Source: Salvator merianae (lineage: Eukaryota; Chordata; Lepidosauria; Squamata; Teiidae). From it: a stretch of DNA of 64,000 bases. A model generated the notes under the pieces. It did no database searches. It saw nothing but the letters and a program-made list of their open reading frames with translations, and had not been told where the DNA came from. The DNA lies in contig QVOM02000042.1 of NCBI GenBank assembly GCA_003586115.2, positions 39,522,204 through 39,586,203 on the forward strand, read 5' to 3'. A program made the position numbers and the translations under genes. Below, in pieces: positions 9,710-21,165 of the stretch (its first letter is position 1; each line of letters begins with the position of its first letter).

Positions 9710-11185
9710 ACTGTCCCTGAATCTTTGAAGGCTGTGTTCAGACATAACAAAAGAGGTAGCTCAGAGACCATAGTGTGTGGCCCTCATGTTTCCAACACTT
9801 CCCTAATCTACCTTTTCTAGTACAGAATGTTTATGAGAGGTGGGAGGAACAGACTGGTATGCGAACAATCCCACCTTGGAATCTTCTCTAAGCCATCTTG
9901 AAGATGCCTCAGAGGTCTTTTTTTTTTCCTATGTGTGATCACAGCCTTCAGGTGTCTTGCAGTTAAACATGTATTCTACATTCTGAGGAAGTGACACTCT
10001 TCTCCCTTGTACCTTGTACATTCAAAGCAAACAATTAAGCGCCAAGGCCCTGATGCTTCTGAAATGACAAATGAGACCAAAAACTTTACATAACCTAAGT
10101 CCCAGTGAGGGTTAAGGTCAGCCAGTCAATGGAATTGACTCTTCATTCTGAAAGCCCCAGAGGGGTTTTACCTCATGTTGTGCCACGTGAACATTCTGAG
10201 CTTTGAAGCACAGGTTGCTGTTACGGAAAGGCCAAATCTCAGTTCAGCTACTGCTCAGCAGGCTGGTAACTTTTGAGAACCCCTCAGAAATGCCTTTGGG
10301 AATGAAATCAAATATTAGGAGCATTTTTTCAGCACCAAGCTGTCAAAGGCAGACAGGATAGGTTTTGGTTATGACTGACATCAAATGTTCCCAAGGCCTT
10401 GCTAATGATAATAATTGTAGCCCTCTGTATTATCATATTTTTAGCAGCTTGTAGCTAAGCACAGCATACCATTTATGTTTGTGTTTTAAAATGTTCTTAA
10501 GAAAAGGACAAGTGAGCAGGGAGGAGCTCTAACAAGGTGAAGTAACTAGATCAGGACATATGAAGTATGTTTTAAACATGCAGTGTTTTACTCACAATTC
10601 TGTCATAGATAATCATAATAATTATCTTCCGTGCTCAGTGGCTACAATCCAAAATGGAATTAAGTGTTCATAAGCTTATTGGAATGACAGGCTCAAATGC
10701 ATTTAGCTCTGTGTTGGATAGTGGCCAATGGCAAACGATACAAATTAGGATGGAATTAAAATAGATAAGCAATACAATTCACCTCAAATATAATCAGGGC
10801 AGTTTTTCTACAGCAAAATCAACAATGTTATTTATTCTATATTTTGCTCAAGCAAAAGCAAAACAAATATTAATAAATCAAAGACTTTTAATAAAACAAG
10901 GCTAAATTCTGCAGCTTGCATTGTAACATGGTTAAGTTTTATCGACCTAGAGTACACTTGTATGCATGCCTGCTCAGGTGTGAATCCTATTCACTTCTAC
11001 AAACATGTGTATTGGGGTGCAGCCTTGCAGTGCAAATCCTACATAAGTCTGTTAAAAAGTTAATGCTGCTGAGCTTAGTAGTGGAGCTTACAACCAGGTG
11101 AGCAGGTGTAGGACTACAACCTTAAATATTTTTGTATTTCACTTTCTATTCTATTCATTTCTCATCAAATGCCTTTTATAACTTT
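9710..11185. other. No gene seen; low repeat content
   Basis: Nearly 1.5 kb with few recognisable repeats and several AT-rich blocks (10400-10900). It is a candidate for ordinary unique intron or intergenic DNA. The 61-codon frame at 10916 is not supported. Confidence 0.5.
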
Positions 11186-11705
11186 GGTACTTTCCACATG
11201 TGCTCTTAGCATAGTATAGGAAAGGGCCTAGGGGCCTCTCTTCTGCATGGTGGTGTGAGATAAGAGAGGCCCTGCCACCTTCTAGTATGCTCTGTCCTCA
11301 CCGGATGTATCACAGACCAGTTTAGGGTGCTCAAAATGGCAACCCAGTCCGGTTCACTAGTGGACCTCAATTTTGGGGTCTACTCGCATACTAGGAGGTG
11401 GCGTACTGGACCACTGGTGGTGTAATGGCCTGGTCTACAAATGGGCACTAATTTTGATGGCACAACAAGATGTGCCACCAAAATAGGTTCCCTAGGAGCT
11501 CTGAGGGCCAGGAACCTTTGCTCCTTGCATTTGAAGCATTTGGAACCATCCTGTATGAGTTTCAGACCCAGCACAGGGATTGGTACAGAACAAGCTGTCC
11601 CGATGAAGATGGCTTTGTTCCACACCAGCTTGGGATGGATTGCTTATCATGGTACGGGACAACCCAACCTGTACCAGGATACACTATGTAAGTGTAGAAA
11701 CAGAG
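11186..11705 (+). mobile_element. Harbinger-like MITE, family H-2
   Basis: Eroded ends (GGTACTTTCCACATGT left, AAGTGTAGAAACAGAG right) enclose the H-2 interior: CTTCTGCATGGTGG, TAAGAGAGGCCCTGCC, CACCAAAATAGGTTCCC and AGGGCCAGGAACCTT. The layout parallels 46275-46675 and 31985-33133. Frames of 73-93 codons inside are not conserved between copies, arguing against coding. Confidence 0.7.
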
Positions 11706-12399
11706 TTAGAATCTCAGAGTAACTTTGGGTGACCATGGTTCATTCAACATAATTATACTAAAAAATTATGAATTCTTAATTAAGAATGTTATTTCTTGCT
11801 AGTGATGGGGTAAAGGTAGGAAGTGTAAGAGAAATCTGCTACACATTAAAAGCAATACTGCCTTCCATCAGACAGAATACTTCCTCTGTTTATCACAGCA
11901 GGTTCAGACAAGTTGCAAATTAGTATATGATAACTACATAAGAACGACTTATATTTCTACAATTATAGAGTGAAGTGCTCAAGAATGAGCCTATCACTAT
12001 GCATTATTTTACATTGTTAGTAGAAACGTTCTGAGCCTGTCTTTCCAAAAAGGGTGCTAACATTAAAGCGTAATACTGTATAAAATGGGGAAAAAATACA
12101 GGAGGTATCAAAGAAAATTACATAAAGATCTTAAAAGACAAGATTTTTACTTGGAAAAAAAAAGTAGATTCTTGAAGCCATAATTTAAACAAACATATAG
12201 ATTGAAAAATAAAGCACTAAGATAGGCTCTATGTTTAAAAAAAAAAAAAAAAAAACTGCTTAAATGCAAAGATTTTTGGCTTCTGGCAGAAAGTTACCTG
12301 CAGTGGAAGACAGTTTGTTTAGGACTGTACATTATGGCAAAGGCATTAAAGGCAAAGGCAAAAGCATTAAATGTAGCATAAAATGCTCAAGCAAACTTT
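11706..12399. other. No gene seen; A-rich
   Basis: AT-rich sequence with an uninterrupted A-run of about 20 at 12236-12255, which may be the tail of an unrecognised retroposed sequence. The end of this interval supplies the TTT next to the following MITE. Confidence 0.45.
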
Positions 12400-12873
12400 G
12401 GGCCTTTTCACACCTTCCACCATGGAATGTTCACCAGCAAATATTCCACAGTGGAATAGACGTCGCAGTGCAGCAACTATTCACACTGAGAGGCCTGGAA
12501 CATCCTAGCAATGGGCTTCCTGCATTCACAGTGCAAACGCTGGTGGGCCACACCATGACAGTGGCTGCGGAAACTTCCGGCTACTGCCATGGTAACTGGG
12601 AACATTGCACGACTGCTCAGTCGCAGCCACAGCCACATTTTGTGACTGCACAGCCACAGCCATGCTGTGCCATTCTGCGTTTACTCCTGGAAGACAGTGC
12701 AAACACAATGTACCGGAAGCAGTCCAGTGGTGGAGCATGATTTTCTGCTCCACAGCTAGTAGCAATCAGGAGCAACTGTAGTCTGCTCCCAATTGCAAGG
12801 ACCTCCACCTGTTGTGGACGCACTTCACTAGTAAATGTGCAGACACTCACTAGTGAAAAGTGTGAAAAGGCTC
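12400..12873 (+). mobile_element. Harbinger-like MITE, family H-3
   Basis: 474 bp bounded by GGGCCTTTTCACAC and GTGTGAAAAGGCTC, with TTT directly on both sides (12397-12399 and 12874-12876). The interior includes ACCATGACAGTGGC, TCCACAGTGGAATA-type palindromes and the GGAGCAACTGTAGTCTGCTC block shared with the copy at 18092. The 158-codon frame at 12264 starts outside the element and reads through it, so it is not a gene. Confidence 0.8.
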
Positions 12874-12890
12874 TTTGGCTGCATCCACAT

Positions 12891-13172
12891 GCAGGAGGAA
12901 AAAAGGCAGGTCAAAAGCAACTTAGAGACAGTAACTGCTACACAGCAGTATTCCCATCCTGCCTCTAATATACTTTTAAAAAAGCAACTCAAAAGTAGTT
13001 TAGAGATGGAAGTATTTGATAGCTAATGCTCTTATCCCATCCCTAATCCACATTAAAAGCTAGAAAATGCACTCATTCTCTGAAATTTAATGTATATAGC
13101 AGGCAGGATGGAAATACTACTGCGTAACAGTTATTGTCTCTAAGCTGCTTTTGACCTGTCTTTTTTCCTCCA
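12891..13172. mobile_element. Long-armed foldback element
   Basis: Arms of about 75 bp: the left begins CAGGAGGAAAAAAGGCAGGT, the right ends ACCTGTCTTTTTTCCTCC. They share CAAAAGC-A/G-CTTAGAGACA-like and GGCAGGATGG-like blocks with few mismatches. It starts 18 bp after the end of an H-3 MITE. Related arm sequence occurs at 31258-31452 (AGCTTAGAGATAG). No coding. Superfamily unresolved. Confidence 0.7.
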
Positions 13173-13189
13173 GCAACCTTTGATTTTAT

Positions 13190-14460
13190 AGCCATTGTTT
13201 GCCCACGTGAAGCATGTGCTATATTTGGTACATAAGTTGCCCAAAGAGTTTAGACATCCATGTTATTCTTTAGTTATGTTGTCTTCTCTTTTCTATATCC
13301 ATATACAATTCTTCTCCACTTCTTCTGTCTTTCACCGCTCAGCATGCCTTGTTGATCATCAACCTAGACCACATTTTAGTGTCTATACTTGACATTGTTG
13401 GTCTTGGGTTTCTGCATGATCTTGGTGTTGCGTCTACTATAATTTCTTTCTTCAAACACCAGCTGATGGTTTTTATCATACATAGAATATTGCAACTTCC
13501 TCTTCATTACAGATTTCATCAGATTTCTCTTCAGTGCAGACTTCACCAGCTTTCTCCCTGTTCTTGCATTGTCCAAGACCAATCCATCAGCTTTACTCTC
13601 TGCCCAAGCCATTCTCAGAAACCATCTAAATCTGTTTGTGTAAAATGTCCCTTTATGGCTTTCTTCACTTTTTTTTTTTTTTCTGTCCAGTTCTCATATC
13701 CATGTACAGTTTTGCAGGTGGTCACGCAATAACACACAACAGCTGAATTTTTGGTTCTACTGATGTGTTGCAATTTCTCTGTATTTTACTCAGGGATGAT
13801 TTAGCACTGTGATCTATTTCCAATTGTATTCATATTTCTTTCCCACATTCAGCATCCTCTGTGGCAAAGGATCCCAGATAAGAAAAATAATGAACCTGTT
13901 GTAGTCCATTAAAAGGAGCTCCATTCATAACTATGTATTCCCCCCCCCCATATTAATCAAAAGGGCATATTTGGCTAACCTCGTCAAGGCTTCCTATCAA
14001 GCCTTACCGTTTCTCCTGTGAATTGTCTATCAAAATGATGTCATCACCACATCTCATGCTTCCAATTTGATTGTTTCTCTTATAATCCCCTAGTGCTTCT
14101 CTTGACCATATGTGCCAGGATGTTAAGTAAGTGTGGTAGACCACACAACCCATTATGACTCCTTTCTGGACCTTAAATAAGTAAAAGCTTTTACTTGCTA
14201 GGTTTTATGCAGCATTTGAGGCAAATTAGGTAGATAACCATTTCCATGGTTTCTCACATCGTACTGAATCAAATACCCTTTTATGATCAATAAACTCCAC
14301 AATAAACTCCACTGATGTTCAAGCTGTGTATTAGGAACTTCCCTATATTTAAGGTCATTTCTGCTGACAGTATCTGAAATCTAACCTTTGAGATGGTTTT
14401 CAAGTGAAAAATACTCATATGTCAACCAATCCTTAGGATTTTTAAAAATTATTAAGATGA
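13190..14460 (-). mobile_element. RTE-type non-LTR retrotransposon relic (antisense)
   Basis: On the minus strand the reverse transcriptase order is visible across broken frames: an FDSV segment around 14270, a KGV-MGC motif near 14160, and the catalytic GDDIILID (the usual YADD with Y and A altered) at about 14024-14050. Further on lie a WFLRMAWAESK segment and a KRKLQY segment near 13480-13640, matching the RTE/BovB C-terminal order. Numerous stops, and a T-run at 13667-13681. It is more diverged than the BovB piece at 1552; the exact clade is uncertain. Confidence 0.6.
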
Positions 14461-14619
14461 GGCTTTTGTAAATGGGAACTAGAAATGAAAAAAGCAGATA
14501 TTTACAAATATCTGATTTATTTCAGATTTTCCCAAATTTCACTTTGCAAAATTATTGCAAATTCAAAAGGCTCCAGATATGAAAGCCACCAACCATAAAC
14601 AGTGATAAGAAATAACTGC

Positions 14620-15055
14620 TATTGTTTTGGTTTACATTTGTATCCTGTAATGTTTTAATTCAAAATATGGTGATAGCAGCTAGAATTGTTTATGCATAAA
14701 AAAAGGAAAGGGGATAAAAAACCCACAATAGATGATTGCTTGGTTCAAATGATGGATCTTGCTGAGATGGACAAACTGACAAATTTATTGAGAAACATGA
14801 CAGTTGATAAGTTTTATAAAAGCTAGAAACCCTTTGTTGACTTTTTACAAGAATTCGAAAATGAACTTGTTATTGCTGGGTTTGAAGAGGAAAGAGGGAA
14901 GAAGACATATCGGTAGAAGAAAAGAACAGAGAAATCAGAAGGTGCAAACATGAAATTTAGAAGAAACTTCTGAAGAAGGAGGAAGGCGACATGCGAATAA
15001 CATTAATGTATGAATATACTCTTTGGGTTAGATATCTTAAATAAAATTTTATACA
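14620..15055 (+). mobile_element. L1 LINE 3' end (ORF2 C-terminus)
   Basis: Conceptual translation across indels gives MDLAEMDKLTNLLRN, VDKFYK, KPFVDFLQEFENELV and IAGFEEE, the C-terminal signature of squamate L1 ORF2, with a stop inside the conserved WKPF motif. A 3' UTR follows, ending near AAATAAAATTTTATACACAC. The same signatures recur at 15854 and 49121. Truncated at the 5' end and dead. Confidence 0.85.
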
Positions 15056-15831
15056 CACACACGTATACAAGGAAGTAGCTGCTATTGCATATCTACTGTA
15101 TGATAGGCTTTAAGTCAGGAATGAACAGGAATGGTATGGACAATCCAGACTAAAAAAATGATTATTCAGAGTTTAGAAGTCATTACAAAATGACACATAA
15201 CAAATATATATCTGATGATGATGAAAAAACAAAAATGTTCTTGTTTAAAGTAGTTCCAAATATATTATAATGCATTGCTTTTTGTCTTTAACTTCATAGA
15301 CTAATAAACCGACATAAATTTGTAACATGGAAGTTATTAAAGCTGTACAAGATACATCACTCCCAACATTTTGCTATGAACTTCTGATGAAATGAAATTA
15401 TCAATATAATGCTGCCTATGTCCAGACAAAATTTACACAAAATGGTAGGATCAGTTCTAAAAAAATCTAATTAATTAACAGAACAGAGGCTTCTAAACTT
15501 GAGCCTCTAGATGTTGTAAGACTACAATTTCCATCAACCCAATTGGTGTGGCCAAAGTCAAGGAATGATGGGAAATGCAGTTTAATAACCAAGTGTACAC
15601 ACCATTAATACAAACAGCCTAAACAGATGAAGTGATCAGAAAAAATAATTTTTCATGTGAAGCCAAAGGTTCACATCAAAGATATAAATTAATTGCATCC
15701 AGGCTACAAGCAAGACATCCATTTTCTAAAGAGAGTTCATTGCCTTAAAGCTAACATGTTTGTGGGATCTTGTGCTAATCTGTGTGTCACATTCAAATAC
15801 AGTATCCTTATTATGCATGATACATTTGTGT
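15056..15831. other. No gene seen; one short palindromic repeat
   Basis: Mostly AT-rich. At 15482-15583 lies a copy of a dispersed squamate repeat with the hallmark 'ACTACAATTTCCATCA ... GATGGGAAATGCAGT', i.e. inverted words about 50 bp apart. Partial relatives occur at 35893-35945 and 52500-52560. Confidence 0.45.
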
Positions 15832-15853
15832 ATGAAAAAGGATGGTGCTTTTT
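15832..15853. repeat. Left target-site duplication of an L1 insertion
   Basis: A 22 bp word (ATGAAAAAGGATGG then TGCTTTTT) identical to 16140-16161. Typical length for target-primed reverse transcription. Confidence 0.9.
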
Positions 15854-16139
15854 GGATAAATTGACTAGTTTATTGACAAATAAGATGGTTGATAAGTTTT
15901 ATAAAAACTGGAAACCCTTTATTGATTTTCTACAAGAATTGGAAAGACAATTTGATATTGCTGAAGAGTGAAGAAGAAAAAAGCTGGATCAATAGAAGAA
16001 AAGAATTTAAAAAATAGGAGGGGCAGGAAGTACGAAATATAGAAGAAACTTTCAAAGGAGGAAGTTGATATATAAATAATGTTAATCTATATATTTTTTT
16101 TCCTTTGGATTAAATATTCTTTGATTTTTTAAAAAAAAA
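15854..16139 (+). mobile_element. 5'-truncated L1 insertion with perfect TSD
   Basis: 286 bp coding for LDKLTSLLTNKMVDKFYKN, WKPFIDFLQELER and IAEE before a stop, then an L1 3' UTR (TTTGGATTAAATATTC) and a 10 bp A-tail. The flanking 22 bp direct repeat at 15832 and 16140 is perfect, so the insertion is delimited to the base. An open frame running from 15693 is simply host DNA fused to the L1 frame. Confidence 0.92.
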
Positions 16140-16161
16140 ATGAAAAAGGATGGTGCTTTTT
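16140..16161. repeat. Right target-site duplication of an L1 insertion
   Basis: Exact copy of 15832-15853, directly after the A-tail. Confidence 0.9.
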
Positions 16162-17021
16162 TCACCTGCCAATGAAAAATGAATATTTAATCATTTTTCC
16201 GTTCCCACTTTTATCAAATATGAACTGATAACTATGACGCTTAGGTCACTTCTACACCTGAATGGGATAGTTCCACCTGGGACAAGAAATCTATATTTCC
16301 TTGACCCAGCTTAAAAAATCCCAGGCAAATGGCATGACTTGAAAGAGGGTCCACACAGCTCCATGATGGCACTTTGAATGCACAATGGGGGGCAGTGTTA
16401 GCATGACATTAAATATCAAGAAGGAGCATGGGTGTCACTTTCCCCCTCCTGTTCTGCCTTAAGCACTGTTATGGTGCTTTAGTGACAGAGTGGGTTGAAG
16501 CTTTCTTGCCTTGTGATGATGGCCCTGTTGCTGCTGTGACTGCTGAAGCTACTCAAGGGAACTTCCTGGTTCCCTCAGCATCATTCCTGGCATACATAAC
16601 TGGAAAAGGCCCATGAGGCCATCTTTTGGGTTCAAAGACACACACACACACTGTCAGATTTAAGACGATCTTCAATCTGATAACTGGGGGCAGACAGTGT
16701 GCATTGAGAATATCACTGCAAATATAGCACTATTAAAGAAAAATGCAAAAGGACTCTTCCCCTTTCCTGTGTGGATCCTGCCTTATTGCTGTTTGAAGCA
16801 GCACTACTTATGCCACATTTGGTATGGGACAGTGAGGCAAATACCTCCTCCAACTTCCTGTTCCCACTGACATCTTGACAATTGGCTGATCATTGGGATC
16901 TCAGTAAACCCTAGGGTCAGGAGAGCCTTTGGTTGCTATCACCACTCCTTTCAGATAGCAGCAAAGCAGCTTTGAGACTCTTTTTGTGCCTCAAAATTGA
17001 GTCTTAATGAGCTGCCTCTTA
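16162..17021. other. No gene seen; possible decayed MITE
   Basis: 16250-16616 may be a further Harbinger-like relic: GGTCACTTCTACACC on the left and AACTGGAAAAGGCCC on the right. Their match is weak (about half of positions). A short CA repeat is at 16640-16651. Confidence 0.35.
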
Positions 17022-17517
17022 GGGTCTTTCTGTACTTCTTGTGCCATGTTCTGAACCAGTGAGACTGAACCAGTTGACCTGGATCATAGCACCAGCTGCA
17101 TGATGACACTGGTCTAAGCCAGCCCCCGCATTGGCTCCAAAGCCCACATGAACCTCAGGACTGGCATCTGTGGGCTTTGACAGCCTCTGAGTCCCTGGGG
17201 GACATTTTTCAGTGGTGCACTTTGGTACACTACCAAAATAGCTCCCCCGATAGTCTATAAAACAGAGGCATGCCTTCTGCATGCCTCCATGCCCTGGACT
17301 ACTCCAAGGTAGTGTGCAAGTAGACCTGTTTAATCAGGTCCACCAGTAATCCAGATAAGGGGGTCTCCTGATCTGGATTATACTCTGTCCTGTGCAGACT
17401 GAGTGTACCAGTTGTGTGCAACAGCTCTCTGATCCACACTAGTGTGTGGCCAGAAGATGCCCTGAGGGTGACTATGAGCACTCCTAACACTGATTAACAG
17501 TAAGTGCAGAAGGGCCC
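17022..17517 (-). mobile_element. Harbinger-like MITE, family H-2, with TTA duplication
   Basis: 496 bp. Left end GGGTCTTTCTGTACTT, right end AAGTGCAGAAGGGCCC (inverted; 13 of 16 match), bounded on both sides by TTA (17019-17021 and 17518-17520). TTA/TAA is the classic PIF/Harbinger target. The interior is the reverse-orientation H-2 type: GGTGCACTTTGGTACACTAC, the TCTGGATTATACTCTGTCC block and the GAACCAGTGAGAC end. Noncoding. Confidence 0.85.
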
Positions 17518-17789
17518 TTAGTTCAAGATGGATTTAACTTCTAGTGTTCATTATCTGACCAGCCAGCCCCAAGGCCTGATCCATCGCAACCTCCTTTTAT
17601 TGTTTCATGTCTTTCAATAATGTGCCCTTAGTCTTTTAACATTTTAATCAATGTTTTTAATTTATTTACTTGATGCACACTTGCATCTAAAAGCAAACAT
17701 CTGATAGAAACAATTTTGCTACAAAAAATACTAGCAAAATATTCAGTTGATGTGGTGGACTGGCAAAGCCATGATGCAAGAATTAACAC

Positions 17790-18036
17790 TATTAAATAAT
17801 ACATACTTTATATTCTTTGTTACATTTATTTATTACAAGTATTTTTATATGGCTTTTTATCTGGGAGTTTAAAAACCAATAAAGCAACGGATTTAAAGCA
17901 GTAACAATAGTATAAGGTAGGAAAACCAATCCTGCCAGCAATGTCTGGGCAAAGAGATAGGTCTTCAATAGATGACTAGAAAAATACCCACAAATCTCAG
18001 AAGGGAGGACGTTCCACACAGTGGGTGTCACTTTTC
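17790..18036 (-). mobile_element. L2-type LINE 3' end (antisense)
   Basis: The minus-strand frame reads TPTVWNVLPSEICG, then LLKTYLFAQTLLAG and a 3' region (TALNPLLYW and beyond) ending in AATAAATAAATG. The WN-LP ... LKTYLF order is diagnostic for the C-terminus of L2 and related RTs. Truncated. Confidence 0.8.
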
Positions 18037-18091
18037 ATATTTTAATCTAGAACACACTAGATAAATCGTTAATTTCATTGGAGATAATTAT

Positions 18092-18691
18092 GGGCCTTTT
18101 CACACTTTCCGCCTGTTCTATGGTGGAACAGACCTTCCAACACGAAAGTCATTTGCTCTGCAAGGCCTTAGCCCATACCAGCAGCAGGCTACCAGCATTC
18201 ACAGTCTACCTCTTGCCCTGGCCTTTGGCTAAATAAGGAAACAGCTTTTCCTCCCCATTTTCAGACACTGTTATTGTTTTAATATGTTCATTCTACATTG
18301 GTTTTTAATGTTGTAACCTGCCCTGAGACCTTCAGGTATGGGGTGGAATAGAAATTAAGATAAATAAATAAATAAATAAATACTGGCAGTCTGCACCATG
18401 ACAGTGGCCAGGAAACTTCCAGCTGCTACCATAGAGACTGGGAACACAGCGCAACTGCACAGTCACAGCCATGCCGCTCTGCATTTGCAACTGGAAAAGG
18501 GTGTGAACACAGTGTACCAGGAGCAGTCCAGCTGCTCCCGGTAGAGCTGCAGAGCACAATTTTGTATTCCACAGCAAGTAGCGATCGGGAGCAACTGTAA
18601 TCTGCTCCTGATCACCAGGGCCTCCAAGCAGTGTGGAAGCACTGCACCAGTGAGCATCCCAATGCTCACTAGAGTAAACTGTGAACAGCCC
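18092..18691 (+). mobile_element. Harbinger-like MITE, family H-3, interrupted by an L2 tail
   Basis: Ends GGGCCTTTTCACAC and GTGAACAGCCC. The sequence around ACCATGACAGTGGCCAGGAAACTTCC and the GGAGCAACTGTAATCTGCTC block align with 12400-12873; without the 177 bp insertion at 18210 it is close to the family length. Flanking triplets do not match. Confidence 0.75.
18210..18386 (+). mobile_element. L2-like LINE 3' tail nested in an H-3 MITE
   Basis: A 177 bp tail containing TTGTAACCTGCCCTGAGACC, then GGTGGAATAGAAATTAAG and (ATAA)n. It is flanked by CAGTCTAC (18202-18209) and CAGTCTGC (18387-18394), an 8 bp target duplication with one mismatch. The insertion therefore postdates the MITE. Confidence 0.75.
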
Positions 18692-19865
18692 AAGAACTCT
18701 TAAGAGGTCTGAGACATATGCTATACTGCATGTGATGCAGAGATGCAAGACTTGCAGGTTCTTGATATAATCTTGAAAAATGTGTTCTGTTATCAAGATT
18801 TGAATTATTTTTAATGTTACTTTTTATTCATCCAGATGTGAGGAACTGCTACTAATCTCTCAATAAAATAGCATCTTGAGTGTGACAGTGCAAACAGTTT
18901 CCCCTGCTTGGTAAATAAGATTTGGCAGAAGAAATACCTGGAGTATTACTCAAAGAAGTTTTGAAACTCAGTGCAACTGACTATTTCCGCTGTCCTCTCA
19001 ACGTACTTGCTGCCAACAGCAGCCCCTGGAATCAGGGTTACCAAAATTAGCCAACTAATTCGTCACATTTGCCTTTTTTAAGACTCTTTCTATGGCTAGG
19101 ATAATTAGTTTGGCAATTTCTCGCTAGGGTGCCTGGAATGGGTCTGCAAAGTTGGGGGCATTTGCAAGTGTCTTTTTGTGCTCCCTAAACTGCATTTTGT
19201 TCTGTTGATGGGCTGTTGCCACCTCCTGTAATTGTCTATTATGGTGATAAATATCTGGGCTTATGTAGCTGTGTGTAGGTGAAATATTGAGTTTGTGAAA
19301 GGCAGCTGAAATGTCATCAGTCTGCTTGCTATCAATTATACCTGAAATAAATGTATCTAAAAATCTTGTTTACCAGTCCATGAACAAATATGCAGACCTG
19401 CTTGCCAAGTAGCATTTTACCACATCCTACATGTAGCCAAATGATGAGTCAGCATTTTATATTGTCTCATTAAAGAGGGGCGGGAAATCCACTTTGTACG
19501 GCCTATATGATGACCAGTTTACAAGCATACCACTATCAATTACCACTCGGTAAAGTGGTTGTTGTTGGAAAACTAATTTCTCACAGATTTGAAAATTTTG
19601 ACTTGAGATATTCATTAGACTTAGTAGCATGTATCACTCAAATATCCACATCTTCTTGCCTACTTTTCTCACAGCATTTTTTTCCATAGGGATACCTACT
19701 TGAAAATGAAGACTAAATACTTATTTTACTGCTCCCTTCATTTTTTATCATTTTATCCACATTTCTCTTTTATTTATAGTTACAGAACATCAATTTTGGA
19801 TGTCTCAGATTCAGTCCTTAGCATCTTCCTGAAAGAAGAAAACAGCAAACCACTTTTGTTTTTGT
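18692..19865. other. No gene seen
   Basis: About 1.2 kb of largely non-repetitive sequence. The 60-69 codon plus-strand frames at 19507 and 19700 are T-rich and show no domain. Confidence 0.45.
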
Positions 19866-20600
19866 TTGTTTATATATATAATTATTTATTTATTTACTTA
19901 TTAGCTTGAGAAAAACAGTTACAATATTTGAAAAAATAAAATAACATAATTTAACTTAACTCAAAACAATTGGAATGTTCTGCACAACTATATACACATA
20001 AAATATTAAAGGTAATAATTGGTGAGTAAGTAATAGACTATAATACACAATAAATATGCAACTCAAAATGCAAAGAAAGTATACAAATTAAACATAAATA
20101 TAATTTCTATGTTTAGCAAGCTGTCTCCTTAAATTGTCTACCTATTTTGTACTTACAAGTGTAGATATGTTAACTTTCTTTTTTAAAAATACAATTTTGA
20201 ATTTCTGTGTATACAGTAAGAACATTTTTATTGAAGGAAATGGCACAAAAGCTTGTTCTAAGGTAGAGATAATGTTAATAATAGGTTGCCATATCTTAAT
20301 AAATGTTAGCTTGAGGTTATGTCCATTCAGTTGGAAAGAAGTAAATTCATTGGCCATCAAGTCTCATATAAAACTATACGAATTGCAAGTAGTAAGTTTA
20401 TTTTTATCCTTCCAGCTATTTACTGTTACACATTTTGCAGCTATTAATAAGAAATCCATCTGTTTTTTAACAATTACAGTTGAAAATGAGTCATTATAAA
20501 GGTGCAAAAGATATTTGCTTGAGGATATTGTTACATTTTCTTGAAATATTTTGGACAGTTCATCTTTAACCAAGCTCTAAAAAACCTGAATAAAATCACC
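19866..20600 (-). mobile_element. L1-type LINE 3' end (antisense), a second lineage
   Basis: The minus-strand frames read FLLIAAKCVTVNSWKDKNKL and, after a stop, LKLTFIKIWQPIINIISTLE. This corresponds to the AA-xx-xx-SWK ... WxPxI order at the end of L1 ORF2, but is distinct from the WKPFIDFL type at 14620, 15854 and 49121. The 3' UTR runs toward lower coordinates and ends in a TATT/TTAT-type tail at 19876-19900. Stops and truncation make it a relic. Confidence 0.65.
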
Positions 20601-21165
20601 AAGAAAACTGCATGGGCATTCTTGTGCTGTCACCGTGAGCCAAACTTTACTTGAGGCATCTTTAACTTAACCATCTGATATGTGTTTCAATTTTTTTTTC
20701 CTTTCTCCAAGGTCCCAGTTACACCTTATATTTAAGAAGAATGGAGGCCATCTTCAGTCAACAGTGACCAGATGCCAAAGTGCATTTTGAGTTTTTCTGA
20801 GGACATTCCTATCTGAAATGGGACTATCCTGCAATCAGATAATCCCAGGACGGAGTCGATTTCAGCTAGAAATGGACCCAGCAAAAGGGCAACCATCTAG
20901 CTCGGCAGCAGCATGGAAGGCAGCCAGCAGGGAAGGGTCCAACCCCACCAACCCTGACCCACCAACCCAACCCTATTGCCACCTCTACCACCCTGACCCC
21001 TCTGATGATGAGGATGATAACACTCCAATATCCCCACACACCGTCACTGCCATGCTTAGCCTTCATGAATCCTCTTCAGCATGGTAGTGAGGGGCCTCCC
21101 ATCACCACCACCTGCTGCCCACTCCCCTCTGCCACACTGAAGCTTACCTTTTGCCAGACAAACTT
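20601..21165. other. Unassigned; contains an 89-codon Pro/Asp-rich frame
   Basis: The plus-strand frame 20818-21087 has a Ser/Ala-rich start, a proline-rich middle (NPTNPDPPTQPYC) and an acidic patch (DPSDDEDDNTP). I recognise no family. It has no clear promoter, splice context or polyadenylation signal, and could be an exon, part of an unrecognised transposon, or chance. Confidence 0.3.

Noticed and set aside
12264..12740. 158-codon open frame
   Set aside because: Starts in host DNA and reads through an H-3 MITE; the interior is not conserved as a frame in other H-3 copies.
16250..16616. Additional Harbinger-like MITE
   Set aside because: Only about half of terminal positions match and no interior similarity or duplication was found; kept as a comment only.
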